Notes: generated by a model not told the origin, from the letters alone. DNA of 64,000 nt from Actinocorallia herbida (GCF_003751225.1 NZ_RJKE01000001.1:9362001-9426000), one strand, 5' to 3'. Shown: positions 41,731 through 51,685, counted from the stretch's first letter. Translations and numbers: made by a program.

Positions 41731-43518
41731 GTGGGACGGACGCGGAGCACGGCGGTCGCGGCGGGTCTGTCCGCGGGCCTGCTGGCCTGGCCGATGGCGG
41801 CCTGGAGCAGCGGCGAGACGGCCGAGGACCGGCCGTCCGGGGCGCGGAAGGTCGAGGTCGAGGCGGTCGCCGCGGCGCTCGGCCGCGCCGCGGACGTGCA
41901 CTACTACGAGGTCTCGCTGAGCGTGCCCGAGGGCGTCGCCAAGGACGTGCGGCTGTCGGTCTCGGCCGAAGGCGCCGACGCCGAGTGGGCCGAGAAGCCC
42001 GAGAGTTGCGTCGCGGTGCCGACGGGCCTCAGTTGCAGTCCCGGCTCCGTCAAGGGCACGGTCCGGCTGCCGCGCTTCGGCGTCCGCGAGACGGGCACGC
42101 CCGGCCGGTTCACGGCCGCGGTGTCCGCGGCCAACGCCGCGGGCACGATCGTGACCGCCGACCCCGCCTCCGGCAGCGTGCCGGTCCTGGAACCCGTGCC
42201 GACGCCCACGGACGGCCCGGACCCGGCCGAGAACGGCGTAGGCGACGACCTCGTAGGCGATGGCCTCGAAGGCGTCGTCGACGGCGGCCTGGTCCGGGGA
42301 CCCGACGCGGCCGAGATGCCGGACGACCTGACGGACGGCACGGCCGAGCCCGACGCCACCACCGCCGCCGATGATTCCGCCGCCGACGCGGAAGATTCCG
42401 CTGCCGAAGTCGCCGGCGCGAAGGAACCCGACCTGGACTGGATCAAGGACACGGGCTTCGATGACGCCGCCGCGTTCCCCGACGCCGCCGGGGAGGACGC
42501 CGCGCCGTCCGGGGCAGATCCGGCGCCCCTCGCGAACGCCGGAGCGGGAGACTCCGGAGACGGGGAGGCGGAGGAGCCCCGGAAGGAAGAGCCCGACTCC
42601 GCCGCCGAAGGCGAGTCCCCCAAACCGACGTCCAGCCCTACGCCTGTCCGGACGAACGCCGATCCGGCCGGGGAGGAGGCCGGTCGGCCCGCCGCCGAGC
42701 CCGCGATCGGCCCGACGACCAGCTCCACGACCAGCCCGGCGCCCACGCCCACCAGAACGCCCTTCGGCAGGCCCTCCGCCAGGCCCGCCGTGCAGCCCTC
42801 GACCGGCCTCAAGGCCGACCCGCCGCCCAAGTCCTCCGGCAGGCCCGCCCAGCAGGCCGGGAACGGCGCCGTGTCCGGGCCGTCGATCACGCTTCCGCCC
42901 GGCCAGCTCGGTCCGAGCGCCTCGGGGAGGCCCGCCCTGGAGGTCCCGGTCGAGCAGTTCCTGCCCGAGCCGCAGGGGCCGGCGGTCACCGAGCCGGTCC
43001 AGGTGACTCCGCCCGCGATCTCTTTGCCCCAGGTCGTCCCACAGCCCGGGGCGCAGCCCGGCCCGCAGGTCCTGCCGGAGAACCTGCCGCGCGGGCCGGT
43101 CGTGCCGCGGGTGCCCGAGGCGCCGCAGCCCCAGGTGGCGCCGCCGGTCGCGGAGGGGCCGGGCGGGTTCGACGCGGCGCCGCCCATGGCGACCGCGTCC
43201 GGGGGGATCGACGGGTTGCCCGTGGTGACCCCGTCGGTGGCGCCGCCCGCCAGGGCGCTCCCCGGGCTCGCCCCGGCGCCGGCCCAGGTCCCGGCGCCCG
43301 CGGCCCCGACGCCGCACCTGGTCGAGCACGCCGCGATGTCGCTCGACACCGCGGACGCCTGGGCGGAGCCGAAGGAGAAGTCCGCCTGGTTGACGGTCCT
43401 CGCCGTCGCGGTCGTCGGGGAGGTGCTGCTGCTGTGGTGCACCGTGGCGATCGGCGCCTGGCGGCGGCGCCTGTCGCTGCACGACGGTTACCCGCTGCGT
43501 CGGCGCGGAAGGCGCTGA
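41731..43518 (+). CDS. large Pro/Ala-rich type I membrane surface protein
   Basis: A 595-residue protein. A signal peptide (about 1-29) is followed by a small beta domain with two Cys (PESCVAVPTGLSCSPGS), then a very long acidic to proline-rich stalk (about 160-540, with TSSPTPVRT, TTSSTTSPAPTPTRTP and PAPAQVPAPAAPTP), one membrane helix near the end (LTVLAVAVVGEVLLLWCTVAIGAW) and a basic tail. It projects into or through the cell wall; no catalytic motif. GTG 41731 follows GGGGGAGGAAGC. The Thr/Pro stalk may be glycosylated. Confidence 0.78.
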   Translation: MGRTRSTAVAAGLSAGLLAWPMAAWSSGETAEDRPSGARKVEVEAVAAALGRAADVHYYEVSLSVPEGVAKDVRLSVSAEGADAEWAEKPESCVAVPTGLSCSPGSVKGTVRLPRFGVRETGTPGRFTAAVSAANAAGTIVTADPASGSVPVLEPVPTPTDGPDPAENGVGDDLVGDGLEGVVDGGLVRGPDAAEMPDDLTDGTAEPDATTAADDSAADAEDSAAEVAGAKEPDLDWIKDTGFDDAAAFPDAAGEDAAPSGADPAPLANAGAGDSGDGEAEEPRKEEPDSAAEGESPKPTSSPTPVRTNADPAGEEAGRPAAEPAIGPTTSSTTSPAPTPTRTPFGRPSARPAVQPSTGLKADPPPKSSGRPAQQAGNGAVSGPSITLPPGQLGPSASGRPALEVPVEQFLPEPQGPAVTEPVQVTPPAISLPQVVPQPGAQPGPQVLPENLPRGPVVPRVPEAPQPQVAPPVAEGPGGFDAAPPMATASGGIDGLPVVTPSVAPPARALPGLAPAPAQVPAPAAPTPHLVEHAAMSLDTADAWAEPKEKSAWLTVLAVAVVGEVLLLWCTVAIGAWRRRLSLHDGYPLRRRGRR

Positions 43519-43705
43519 GTGATGACCGGAAAATGGGTCTGCGAGGGCTCCGCTCGGAAAGCCGCAGGTAGGGAGCGATTCATCCCCGTCTTGTCATCCG
43601 GATAACAAAAGGTCCTGAATCGAATCGTCCTGGCGGTTAGTGACCCTTGCGGAGGGCGTTCCGGTAGCCTCACGAAGTCATACCCACGCCCCCCTGGAGT
43701 CCTTC

Positions 43706-45487
43706 ATGGCCTTGGGTTCGCTGCTCCCCGACCTAGACCGCCGGCCTCTCGTAGGGCTGCTGGCCGAGCACGCCGTGACCAAGCCCGCCGCCAAGGCCTT
43801 CACCTTCGTGGACTACTCGTCCGACCGGGACGGGGCCAAGCACACGCTGTCCTGGGCCGAGGCCTGGCGCAAGGCGAGGGCCGTCGCGGTGTCGCTCCTC
43901 GAGTACGCCGAGCCCGGCGACCGAGCCGCGCTGCTGCTCCCGCAGAGCCTCGATTACCTGACCTCGATGGCGGGCGCGTTCGCCGCCCAGGTGATCGCGG
44001 TCCCGCTGTTCTCCCCTGACCTGCCGGGCAACGCCGACCGCCTGGTCAGGGCCTACTCCGACTCGGCCCCCGCCGTCATCGTGACGACGGCCGCCGCGCT
44101 GCCGTACGTCGAGAAGTTCCTCGACGAGCACGACGTGCCACGGCCGCGCGGGATCGTCCTGTCGGACGAGATCGACGAGAGCATCGGAGAAGGCTACGAG
44201 CTGCCTTCGATCTCCCCGGACGATCTCGCCTACCTCCAGTACACGTCGGGCTCCACCAGCGCACCGGCCGGGGTGGAGATCACCCACGGCGGGTTCGCCG
44301 CCAACGCCCGCCAGCTCTGGACGTCCTGGGACCCGCCGGAGATCGAGACGTGCGAGGCCGTCACCTGGCTTCCGCTCTTCCACGACATGGGCCTGGTCAC
44401 CGCGCTGGCGCTGCCGCTCGTGCACGGCAACCACGTGATCCTCGCCGATCCGATGTCGTTCCTCATGCGGCCGATCCGCTGGATGCGGCTGATCTCCGAA
44501 TGCCCGAACGTCTACACCGCGGGCCCGAACTTCGCCTACGACTACGTCGCGGGCCAGGCCAACGCCAAGAGCCTCGAGGGTCTGGACCTCAGTGGCCTCA
44601 ACGTCTGCCTGAACGGCGCGGAGCCGATCCGGCCGTCCACGGTCGAGAACTTCACCCGCGCGTTCGCGCCCGTCGGCCTGCGGCCCGGCGTCCTGCGGCC
44701 CGCCTACGGGTTGGCCGAGGCGACGGTCTTCGTGTCCGGCAGCTTCGTCACCAACCCCGACCCGAGCGTCCCCGCCCGGATGCTCAAGGTCGACCGCGAG
44801 GCGCTCACCCAGGGCCGGATCGTCCCGTCGGACGCCGACAAGGCCCAGTCGCTCGTCTCCAACGGCGCGCCGCAGGGACAGTACGTCGCGGTCGTGGATC
44901 CCGAGACGCGGCGGGAGCGGCCCGACGGCGTCGTCGGCGAGATCTGGGTGCACGGCCCGAACGTGGGCCTCGGCTACTGGAACAACCCCGAGCGCAGCGC
45001 CGAGACGTTCGGCGCGGTGATCGAGGACGCCGAGGGCATCCCCGCGGGCGGCTGGATGCGCACCGGTGACTTCGGCGGCGTCCACGCGGGCGAGCTGTAC
45101 GTGACCGGCCGGATCAAGGACCTCATCATCGTCGACGGCCGCAACCACTACCCGCAGGACGTCGAGGTGACGACCGAGGCGGCCTCTCCGGCGATCCGGC
45201 CCGACTACGTCGCGGCCTTCGCCGTGTCGGGCGAGGAGACCGAGCGGCTCGTGGTGGTGGCGGAGCGCAACCGGCGGCTTCCGGTGGCCAAACTCGACCT
45301 CGCCGAGGTGGAGCGGGCCGTGCGCGCCAAGGTCAACCAGGTGCACGAGATGCACATCCACGAGTTCGTCCTCATCGAGCCCGGCTCGCTGTCCCGTACC
45401 TCGAGCGGGAAGGTGGCCCGGGCCGCGACGCGCACCCGCTACCTGGACGGCGACCTCGTCCGGACGGCCGACAGGCTCGCGCGCTAG
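43706..45487 (+). CDS. fatty acyl-AMP ligase (FAAL, FadD32-like)
   Basis: A 593-residue enzyme that adenylates a fatty acid and passes it to a carrier protein rather than to CoA. P-loop YTSGSTSAPAGVEITH, FAAL signature WLPLFHDMGLV, YGLAEATVFVSG, VGEIWVHGPNVGLGYW, RTGDFGG and GRIKDLIIVDGRNHYPQDVE (the last typical of FAALs), with a terminal TSSGKVAR Lys. It is the first gene of a four-gene operon with an MmpL exporter 52 bases downstream. The likely acceptor is the N-terminal carrier of the PKS at 54647; this is inference. ATG 43706 follows GGAG. Confidence 0.9.
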   Translation: MALGSLLPDLDRRPLVGLLAEHAVTKPAAKAFTFVDYSSDRDGAKHTLSWAEAWRKARAVAVSLLEYAEPGDRAALLLPQSLDYLTSMAGAFAAQVIAVPLFSPDLPGNADRLVRAYSDSAPAVIVTTAAALPYVEKFLDEHDVPRPRGIVLSDEIDESIGEGYELPSISPDDLAYLQYTSGSTSAPAGVEITHGGFAANARQLWTSWDPPEIETCEAVTWLPLFHDMGLVTALALPLVHGNHVILADPMSFLMRPIRWMRLISECPNVYTAGPNFAYDYVAGQANAKSLEGLDLSGLNVCLNGAEPIRPSTVENFTRAFAPVGLRPGVLRPAYGLAEATVFVSGSFVTNPDPSVPARMLKVDREALTQGRIVPSDADKAQSLVSNGAPQGQYVAVVDPETRRERPDGVVGEIWVHGPNVGLGYWNNPERSAETFGAVIEDAEGIPAGGWMRTGDFGGVHAGELYVTGRIKDLIIVDGRNHYPQDVEVTTEAASPAIRPDYVAAFAVSGEETERLVVVAERNRRLPVAKLDLAEVERAVRAKVNQVHEMHIHEFVLIEPGSLSRTSSGKVARAATRTRYLDGDLVRTADRLAR

Positions 45488-45539
45488 GACCGCACCCCGT
45501 TCAGGGGCGTCAGCACAGCAAGGCAGGAGAACGACCGAA

Positions 45540-48008
45540 ATGTACGGCTGGGGACGCTTCGTCCATCGGTTCCGCTGGCTGGTGCTGCTCCTATCCGTGC
45601 TGATCACGTTCGGGGCCGGCTACTGGGGCCTCGGCGTCTTCAGCCCCGGCGTGCTCAAGTCCGGCGGGTTCGAGGACCCGGGCGCCGACTCGACCGCGGT
45701 CAACCGGACGGCGTCGATGGTCTGGGGCGGCGCCAACCCCGACGTCATGCTGGTCTACCGCAGTGAGAAGTACGAGGTCACCGACCCCGAGTACATGCAG
45801 TCGGTGCTGTCGACCATCGGTCGGCTGCCGAAGGCGAACGTCAAGAAGATCTTCAGCTACTGGCACATCGAGGGCAGCACCAAGGAGGCCAGGGAAGGCC
45901 GGGAGAACATCATCTCCCACGACCGCCACAGCACCCTGGTGATGCTCGACCTCCAGGGCGACAAGGACCCGCTGAAGGCCGACGCCGCCAAGGTCGCGGA
46001 CCTCGAGGAGGTCAAGAAGCACATCACCGCGCCCGGCATGACCGTCCAGGTCGGCGGGGCGGTGCAGATCGGCAACGACTTCCTCACCCAGATGATGGAG
46101 GATCTGACCCGGGCCGAGGTGATTTCGCTGCCGCTGGTCCTGATCATCGGCATCATCGTGTTCGGCAGTGTCGCCGCGGCGCTCCAGCCCGTGCTCGTCG
46201 GCATCTTCTCCATCCTCGGCGCGCTCGCCGTCATGCGCGCGACGACCATGGTCGTCGACGTGTCCAGCCTGACGACGTCGCTGGTCAGCATGCTCGCGGT
46301 CGGCCTCGCGATCGACTACTCGCTGTTCATCATCAACCGGTTCCGGGAGGAACTGGCCAAGGGCCGCGACGGGCCGACCGCGATGGGCATCACCATGGCG
46401 ACGGCGGGCCGGACCGTCATGTTCTCGGCGGTCACCGTCATGGCGTCGATGGCGGGCCTGCTGCTGTTCCCGCAGATGTTCCTGAAGTCGATCGGCATCG
46501 CGGGCAACGCGGTCATCGTCGTCGCGCTGATCATGTCGCTGGTCGTGTTGCCCTGCATGCTGTCGATCCTCGGTCCGAGGATCGAGTTCGGGCAGATGCC
46601 GTGGCGCAAGCGGCGTGCTCGCAAGCCGCGCCCCGACGAGGAGGGCGCCTGGTACAAGCTCGGGCACAGCGTGATGAAGCGCCCGTTCGTATACTTCCTG
46701 GGGACCTCCGCGATCCTCGTCGCGCTCGTCACGCCGTTCCTGCACGTCCAGTTCGGGCTGTCCGACATCCGCTCGCTGCCCGAGGGCATGCCGGCCCGCG
46801 TCGTGGTCGAGACCGTCCAGGCGAACTTCTCCGGCGGGGTGCTCGACCCGATCGACGTGCTGCTCGAAGGCGCGCTCGTGCCGAAGAACTTCAAACAGGG
46901 AAGGGACGAGCTCCCCAAGAACCTCGCCGACTTCCGCGACAAGGTCGCGGCGATGCCGAACGTGACGGCCGCGCAGTTCACCAATCAGAGCCAGCGCGAC
47001 GGGCTCGTCCGGATGCAGGTGACCTACACCGGCGAGGCCAACGACGAGGCGACCAAGCAGCTCGTGCGGGACCTGCGGGCGCTCGACACCCCGCAGAACC
47101 GGCCCGAGGCGATCAACCACATCGTCGTCGGCGGCTCGACGGCGGTCCAGATGGACCTCATGGACAGCCTCGCGCGGTCACTGCCCAAGACCGCGGCGTT
47201 CGTCGGGGTGGCCATCTTCATCCTGCTGTTCGCCGCGTTCGGCTCGATCCTGCTGCCGCTCAAGGCCGTCATCATGAACCTCCTGTCCATCGGCGCCTCC
47301 TTCGGCGCGATGGTCTGGGCGTTCCAGGACGCGCACCTCGCCGGGCTGCTCGGGTTCACCCCGACGGGCTCGCTGGACGCCAACTCGGTGATCCTCGTGC
47401 TGGCGATCGTCTTCGGCCTGTCGATGGACTACGAGGTCTTCCTGCTCAGCCGCATCCGCGAGGAGTGGGACCGCAGCCACGACAACCGCAGGGCGGTCGC
47501 GCGCGGCCTCCAGCAGACCGGAGGGATCATCACGAGCGCCGCGGTGCTGCTGGTCGTCGTGGTCGCGGCGTTCTCCACCGCGAAGATCACCACGGTGAAG
47601 GAGCTGGGCGTCGGGCTGCTCGTCGCGGTCATCGTGGACGCGACGCTGGTGCGCTCGCTGCTGGTCCCGGCCACCATGCGCTTCCTCGGCGACGCGAACT
47701 GGTGGCTGCCCGGCCCGCTGAAGAAGCTGCACGCGGCGATCGACCTGCGCGAGGTGCACGACATCGACCTCCCGGGCGCCGCGCCCGCGAAGGGCGGGCC
47801 GGGTGTGACATCGGCGACAGGTCCGGCGCTGAACGGACAGAACGGACGCCCGACGCGCGGCATCGTCCCCCGGCAGGGCGGCGGTTACGTGTGGACGGGC
47901 GGCGGCCGGCACCCGGGCGGACAGCCCGGACGACGGCGTGAGATCGTGGCCGACCCGTCCGGGTCGGGCTGGCACTGGCGCGAGGTGGAGGATGATCATG
48001 CGCGGTGA
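45540..48008 (+). CDS. MmpL/RND family lipid exporter
   Basis: An 822-residue membrane transporter with twelve expected helices and two outer domains. Both repeats carry the proton-relay type segment: GLAIDYSLFIINRFREE near 258 and GLSMDYEVFLLSRIREEW near 629. In mycobacteria MmpL3 exports trehalose monomycolate; this protein has the same design with a shorter, basic, Gly-rich cytoplasmic tail. It is placed between FAAL and two Ag85-like esterases, with an 11-base overlap to the first. ATG 45540 follows GGAG at about 9 bases. Confidence 0.92.
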   Translation: MYGWGRFVHRFRWLVLLLSVLITFGAGYWGLGVFSPGVLKSGGFEDPGADSTAVNRTASMVWGGANPDVMLVYRSEKYEVTDPEYMQSVLSTIGRLPKANVKKIFSYWHIEGSTKEAREGRENIISHDRHSTLVMLDLQGDKDPLKADAAKVADLEEVKKHITAPGMTVQVGGAVQIGNDFLTQMMEDLTRAEVISLPLVLIIGIIVFGSVAAALQPVLVGIFSILGALAVMRATTMVVDVSSLTTSLVSMLAVGLAIDYSLFIINRFREELAKGRDGPTAMGITMATAGRTVMFSAVTVMASMAGLLLFPQMFLKSIGIAGNAVIVVALIMSLVVLPCMLSILGPRIEFGQMPWRKRRARKPRPDEEGAWYKLGHSVMKRPFVYFLGTSAILVALVTPFLHVQFGLSDIRSLPEGMPARVVVETVQANFSGGVLDPIDVLLEGALVPKNFKQGRDELPKNLADFRDKVAAMPNVTAAQFTNQSQRDGLVRMQVTYTGEANDEATKQLVRDLRALDTPQNRPEAINHIVVGGSTAVQMDLMDSLARSLPKTAAFVGVAIFILLFAAFGSILLPLKAVIMNLLSIGASFGAMVWAFQDAHLAGLLGFTPTGSLDANSVILVLAIVFGLSMDYEVFLLSRIREEWDRSHDNRRAVARGLQQTGGIITSAAVLLVVVVAAFSTAKITTVKELGVGLLVAVIVDATLVRSLLVPATMRFLGDANWWLPGPLKKLHAAIDLREVHDIDLPGAAPAKGGPGVTSATGPALNGQNGRPTRGIVPRQGGGYVWTGGGRHPGGQPGRRREIVADPSGSGWHWREVEDDHAR

Positions 48009-49029
48009 TACCCGGCGCCGTTTCGGGCACCTGAGATCCGGCGGCCTCATCGGGGCCGTCGTCCTGACCGTCGGGCTCGTGCCCGGCGCGGCCTCGGCGG
48101 CCCCCCGGTTGACGTTCGAGCCCGCCCCGTCGGGCGCGGCGATCACGAAGTTCACCTGGGTGAGCAAGAACAAGCGCCAGGCTGACGTCACCATCAAGAC
48201 GCCGTCGCTCCCGGGCGTCAACCCCAAGGTCAGGCTGCTGCTGCCGAAGAAGTGGTCGCAGAAGTCCAAGAAGACCTGGCCGATCGTGTACCTGTACCAC
48301 GGCGGCCACGACAACTATAAGTCGTGGACGCGCAGCACCTCGATCGAGTCGATCGCCGCGAAGTACGACGTCATCGTGGCGATGCCCGAGGGCGCGAACG
48401 GCTCGTACACGAACTGGTACAACTACGGCAAGGGCGGCCCGCCGAAGTGGGAGGACTTCCACATCAAGGAGGTCATCCCGCTGATGCAGAAGAACTTCCG
48501 GGCGAGCGCCTCCGCCGCGGTGATGGGCAACTCGTCCGGCGGCCAGGGCGCGATGACCTACGCGGCCCGCTACCCCGGCAAGTTCAAGTACGCCGCGTCC
48601 CTGAGCGGCCTCCTGCACATCAGGGCGCCGTTCATCCCGCAGTTCCTCTCCCAGATCAACTCGGGCAACGGGGCCGACCCGAACGCCATCTGGGGCTCCT
48701 ACCCGGCCGACGCGGCCAACTGGCGGAAGCACAACCCGTACGACCTCGCCGCGAAGCTGCGCGGCACCAAGATCTTCTTCTCCTCGGGACTGGACGGCGA
48801 GCCCGGTCCCGGCGACCCGCAGGACCTCGACCCGTGGGACATCGGCCTCATCGCCGAGGAATGGACCGGGTACAGCGATCAGTACTTCCAGACGAAGCTG
48901 AAGGAACTGAACATCCCCTTCACCGCGCACCTGTACAAGAAGGGCCGGCACAACTGGCCCGCGTGGCGCCGGGAGACGAACTTCGTCTGGCCGAAGATCA
49001 TGAAGACCATCGGGGCCAAGAAGTACTGA
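47998..49029 (+). CDS. secreted Ag85-like esterase/acyltransferase 1
   Basis: A 343-residue exported protein: signal peptide to about 33 (GLVPGAASA), VYLYHGGHDNYKSW, MPEGANGSYTNWYNYG, KWEDFHIKEVIPLM, nucleophile MGNSSGGQGAMTYAARYPGKF, and catalytic His in KGRHNWPAW. Order and spacing agree with Ag85 mycolyltransferases (SFYSDWY, KWETF, GLSMAASSAL, GTHSWEYW) although the elbow Ser sits in GNSSG. ATG 47998 after GGAGG overlaps the mmpL end, so translation is coupled to export. Confidence 0.87.
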   Translation: MRGDTRRRFGHLRSGGLIGAVVLTVGLVPGAASAAPRLTFEPAPSGAAITKFTWVSKNKRQADVTIKTPSLPGVNPKVRLLLPKKWSQKSKKTWPIVYLYHGGHDNYKSWTRSTSIESIAAKYDVIVAMPEGANGSYTNWYNYGKGGPPKWEDFHIKEVIPLMQKNFRASASAAVMGNSSGGQGAMTYAARYPGKFKYAASLSGLLHIRAPFIPQFLSQINSGNGADPNAIWGSYPADAANWRKHNPYDLAAKLRGTKIFFSSGLDGEPGPGDPQDLDPWDIGLIAEEWTGYSDQYFQTKLKELNIPFTAHLYKKGRHNWPAWRRETNFVWPKIMKTIGAKKY

Positions 49030-49030
49030 C

Positions 49031-50059
49031 ATGCGCACCCCCTCCCGCTCCCTCCCCGCCGCCCTCGCCGCCCTCGCGCTCGCGCTCGGCCTGTCCGCCG
49101 GCTCGGTCTCCGCGGCCCCCGCCGCCGCCGTGCCCGCCGCGTCGGCCGCGTCGGCCAAGAAGAAGGTCTCCTTCAAGAAGGCCGACAACGGCAGCGCCAT
49201 CACGGCCTACAAGTGGGTCACCAAGAACAAGCGGCAGCTCGACGTGTCGGTGCGGTCCAAGGGCCTCGGCGGCAAGACCCGCAAGGTCAGGCTGCTGCTG
49301 CCCAAGGGCTGGAAGTTCAAGACCAAGAAGACCTGGCCCGTCGTGTACCTGCTGCACGGCGGGGGCGACGCCGATTACAAGTCGTGGACGCGCAGCTCCC
49401 AGATCGGGCAGCTCGCGGCCAAGTGGAACGCCATCGTCGTCCTGCCCGAGGGCGCGAACGGCTCGTACACGAACTGGTACAACAAGGGCGCGGGCGGACC
49501 GCCCGAGTGGGAGACCTTCCATATGACGGAGGTCTTCCAGCTGATGAACCGCAACATGCACACGGGCACCCGCCGCGCCGTCATCGGCAACTCGTCCGGC
49601 GGTCAGGGCGCGATGACCTACGCCGCGCGCTACCCGGGCCGGTTCAAATTCGTCGCCGCCTACAGCGGCCTCCTGTCGATCCTGTCGCCCGGCATCCCCG
49701 AGGCGCTCAACACGATCAACTCGCCGAGGACCGACCCCGACCTGATCTACGGCGACCCGGTGGACGACCGCGCCAACTGGGAGGCGCACGACCCCTGGTC
49801 GCTCGCGGAGAGCCTCAGGGGCACGGGCATCTACTTCTCGACCGGCAGCGGCATGCTGCTGCCGAGCGACGCCGGGCTCATCTCGGAGTACTTCGTCGGT
49901 ATGAGCACGATGGACTTCAAGAAGCGGCTCGACGCCCTGGGCATCAAGTACACGGCGCACATCTACTCGGGCGGCCGGCACTCCTGGCCGTTCTGGAAGA
50001 TCGAGCTCAAGCGCTCCTGGCCCAAGGCGATGAAGGCCATCAAGGCGCGCAAGTACTGA
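49031..50059 (+). CDS. secreted Ag85-like esterase/acyltransferase 2
   Basis: A 342-residue paralogue of the preceding gene, starting one base after its stop. Signal peptide to about 30 (LSAGSVSAAPAAA), VYLLHGGGDADYKSW, LPEGANGSYTNWYNKG, EWETFHMTEVFQLM, GNSSGGQGAMTYAARYPGRF and GGRHSWPFWKIEL. The pair arose by tandem duplication; divergence is greatest in the lid region between nucleophile and His, so they may differ in acyl donor or acceptor. Last gene of the FAAL operon. Confidence 0.87.
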   Translation: MRTPSRSLPAALAALALALGLSAGSVSAAPAAAVPAASAASAKKKVSFKKADNGSAITAYKWVTKNKRQLDVSVRSKGLGGKTRKVRLLLPKGWKFKTKKTWPVVYLLHGGGDADYKSWTRSSQIGQLAAKWNAIVVLPEGANGSYTNWYNKGAGGPPEWETFHMTEVFQLMNRNMHTGTRRAVIGNSSGGQGAMTYAARYPGRFKFVAAYSGLLSILSPGIPEALNTINSPRTDPDLIYGDPVDDRANWEAHDPWSLAESLRGTGIYFSTGSGMLLPSDAGLISEYFVGMSTMDFKKRLDALGIKYTAHIYSGGRHSWPFWKIELKRSWPKAMKAIKARKY

Positions 50060-50080
50060 GCGGGCTCCCCGGCACGTCGG

Positions 50081-50521
50081 TCAGGCGTCCACCTCGAACC
50101 AGACCGACGTGCCGGACTCGCCCGTGCGGCTGCCCCAGTCCCTGGCCAGGCCGTCGAGCAGCATCAGGCCTCTGCCGTCCTCGTCGCCGTCCGCCGCGTC
50201 CCGGGCGACGGGCACGCCGCCGCCCGAGTCCGCGCACTCCACCCGCACCCGCTTGCCGTCCCGCCATACCGCGACCCTGATCTCCCCGCCGCGCGGCCCG
50301 TGCTGGACGGCGTTGGTGACCACCTCGGACGTCAGCAAGGCCACCACCTCGGTCGAATCCCCGTCGTCGGCGTACCCGCCCTGCGCGAGGAGACCCCGCA
50401 CCCACCGCCGCACCCTGCCGGGCGCCCTGACCTCACCGGGCACCCGCAGCACCCCGAGCCGCTTCCCGTGGCCGTTCCCGTTTCCGTGGTCTTCGCCGAG
50501 CCCTTCCTCACGCCCCGCCAC
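50081..50521 (-). CDS. HATPase-type anti-sigma/serine kinase-like regulator
   Basis: A 146-residue GHKL ATPase-domain protein. N-box EVVTNAVQHGPRG, G1 box CADSGGGVPV and G2 region GRGLMLLDGLARDWG are complete, so ATP binding is likely, unlike the bldG-linked paralogue at 13365. It probably acts as an RsbW-like switch; no sigma factor or STAS partner is adjacent. GTG 50521 follows GGAGG at 9 bases; the open frame extends upstream without family sequence. Confidence 0.82.
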   Translation of the reverse strand: MAGREEGLGEDHGNGNGHGKRLGVLRVPGEVRAPGRVRRWVRGLLAQGGYADDGDSTEVVALLTSEVVTNAVQHGPRGGEIRVAVWRDGKRVRVECADSGGGVPVARDAADGDEDGRGLMLLDGLARDWGSRTGESGTSVWFEVDA

Positions 50522-50948
50522 CAGGCACCCCCTCCAGACGACTCCCCCGAGTCCCCCGTCCCGTCGAACCAGCCGGTCCCAGCGGTCATTCCCGTCCCGT
50601 CCGAGCGCAAGCGGCATCCCGGCGAAACGGCATCGGTCGGGACGGGACGGGCGATAAATGCGTGGCCGCAGGGCACCGGAACTGTCACGATGAACGGGTG
50701 AGGGACACCGGACAAGGGGCGCAGCGGAATCTCCGCATCGCGTGCCCCGTGTCGCTCCGGTCCCATCCATCCTGGTAGGGGCACCGTCCCCGAGGTTCGA
50801 CTCCTCATGGCGCCCCTTCCCCGGCCGTACGCGGGCGCGCGGCCCTGCGGGCTCTTCCCTCGGAGGAAGCCCCCGCCGCGCGGCCGCGGCCGGAGAGGGG
50901 GCGTCCTTCACGTCACCCCCCGGGCGCGGGAAACGAAGGAGGCAGCGG
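50522..50948. other. 427-base divergent intergenic region
   Basis: No gene recognised. A cloverleaf-like set of stems lies at 50716-50816 (GGGGCGC/GCGCCCC outer stem, GTGCCCC/GGGGCAC inner stem at 50742-50784, and a GAGG-TTCGACT-CCTC hairpin), but it does not fold as a proper tRNA. GGAGGCAGCGG at 50938 is the ribosome site of the next gene. Confidence 0.45.
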
Positions 50949-51617
50949 ATGCTGGTGACGGTCATGGACTGGGAGCGCAAGCTCCTCTACCGCGACGGCA
51001 GGTTCCAGCGGGTGCTGGCGCCGGGCCGGCACCGGGTCGGATCGCGCAAGCGGCATACGACCCTCGAGGTGGACCTCCGGCCCCGGATCATGCACGTGAC
51101 GGGGCAGGAACTGCTCACCCTCGACGCCCTGTCGCTGCGGCTCAGCGTCGCGGCCACCTGGGCGGTCACCGACCCGCAGGCCTTCGTCATGGGCGCCAAG
51201 AACTCCGAGCACGTGCTCTACGGCAGGATCCAGGACTCGGTCCGCGCCGTGGTCGCGGCGGCTCGGCTGGACGACCTCCTCGCCGACCGCGCCGCGCTCC
51301 TCACGGCCGTCGCGGAACGCCTCACCGGCGAAATCCCGGAGCTGGGCCTGCACGTCAGCGCGGCGGTCGTCCGCGACCTCATGCTGCCGGGCGAGCTCCG
51401 CAAGGCCGCCCTTGAGACCGTCCTCGCCCGCGAGCGCGGCAAGGCCGACCTCGAGCGCGCCCGCAGCGAGGCCGCCGCCCTCCGCTCCCTCGCCAACACC
51501 GCCCGCCTTCTCGAAGAGCACCCGTCCCTCCTCCACCTCCGCACCCTCCAGACGGCCGCCACCACCCCGGGCACCAGGATCGTCCTCGACTCCAGGGCCA
51601 CCCCGGCCGACGGCTGA
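50949..51617 (+). CDS. SPFH/band-7 domain protein
   Basis: A 222-residue protein of the slipin/stomatin type: the core VDLRPRIMHVTGQELLTLDALSLRLSVAATW and HVLYGRIQDSVRAVVAAARLDDLLADRAAL is followed by helical ELRKAALETVLARERGKADLERARSEAAAL, which drives oligomer formation. No N-terminal membrane helix is visible, so membrane contact would be through the band-7 face. The role may be organising membrane microdomains. Start ATG after GGAGG. Confidence 0.82.
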   Translation: MLVTVMDWERKLLYRDGRFQRVLAPGRHRVGSRKRHTTLEVDLRPRIMHVTGQELLTLDALSLRLSVAATWAVTDPQAFVMGAKNSEHVLYGRIQDSVRAVVAAARLDDLLADRAALLTAVAERLTGEIPELGLHVSAAVVRDLMLPGELRKAALETVLARERGKADLERARSEAAALRSLANTARLLEEHPSLLHLRTLQTAATTPGTRIVLDSRATPADG

Positions 51618-51685
51618 ACCGGTCGCCCAGGAAGCCCTCAGGGCCTCTTGGGCGGCTTTCGCGTGGGACGCGGGACGGGACGCCG

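Noticed and set aside
50716-50816. tRNA-like cloverleaf with GGTTCGACTCC T-loop and 7-bp outer stem
   Set aside because: T-stem has a mismatch at the fifth pair, the D-arm loop is only three bases, no anticodon arm of proper size forms and the length (101) is wrong; tRNAscan-SE or Infernal would decide.
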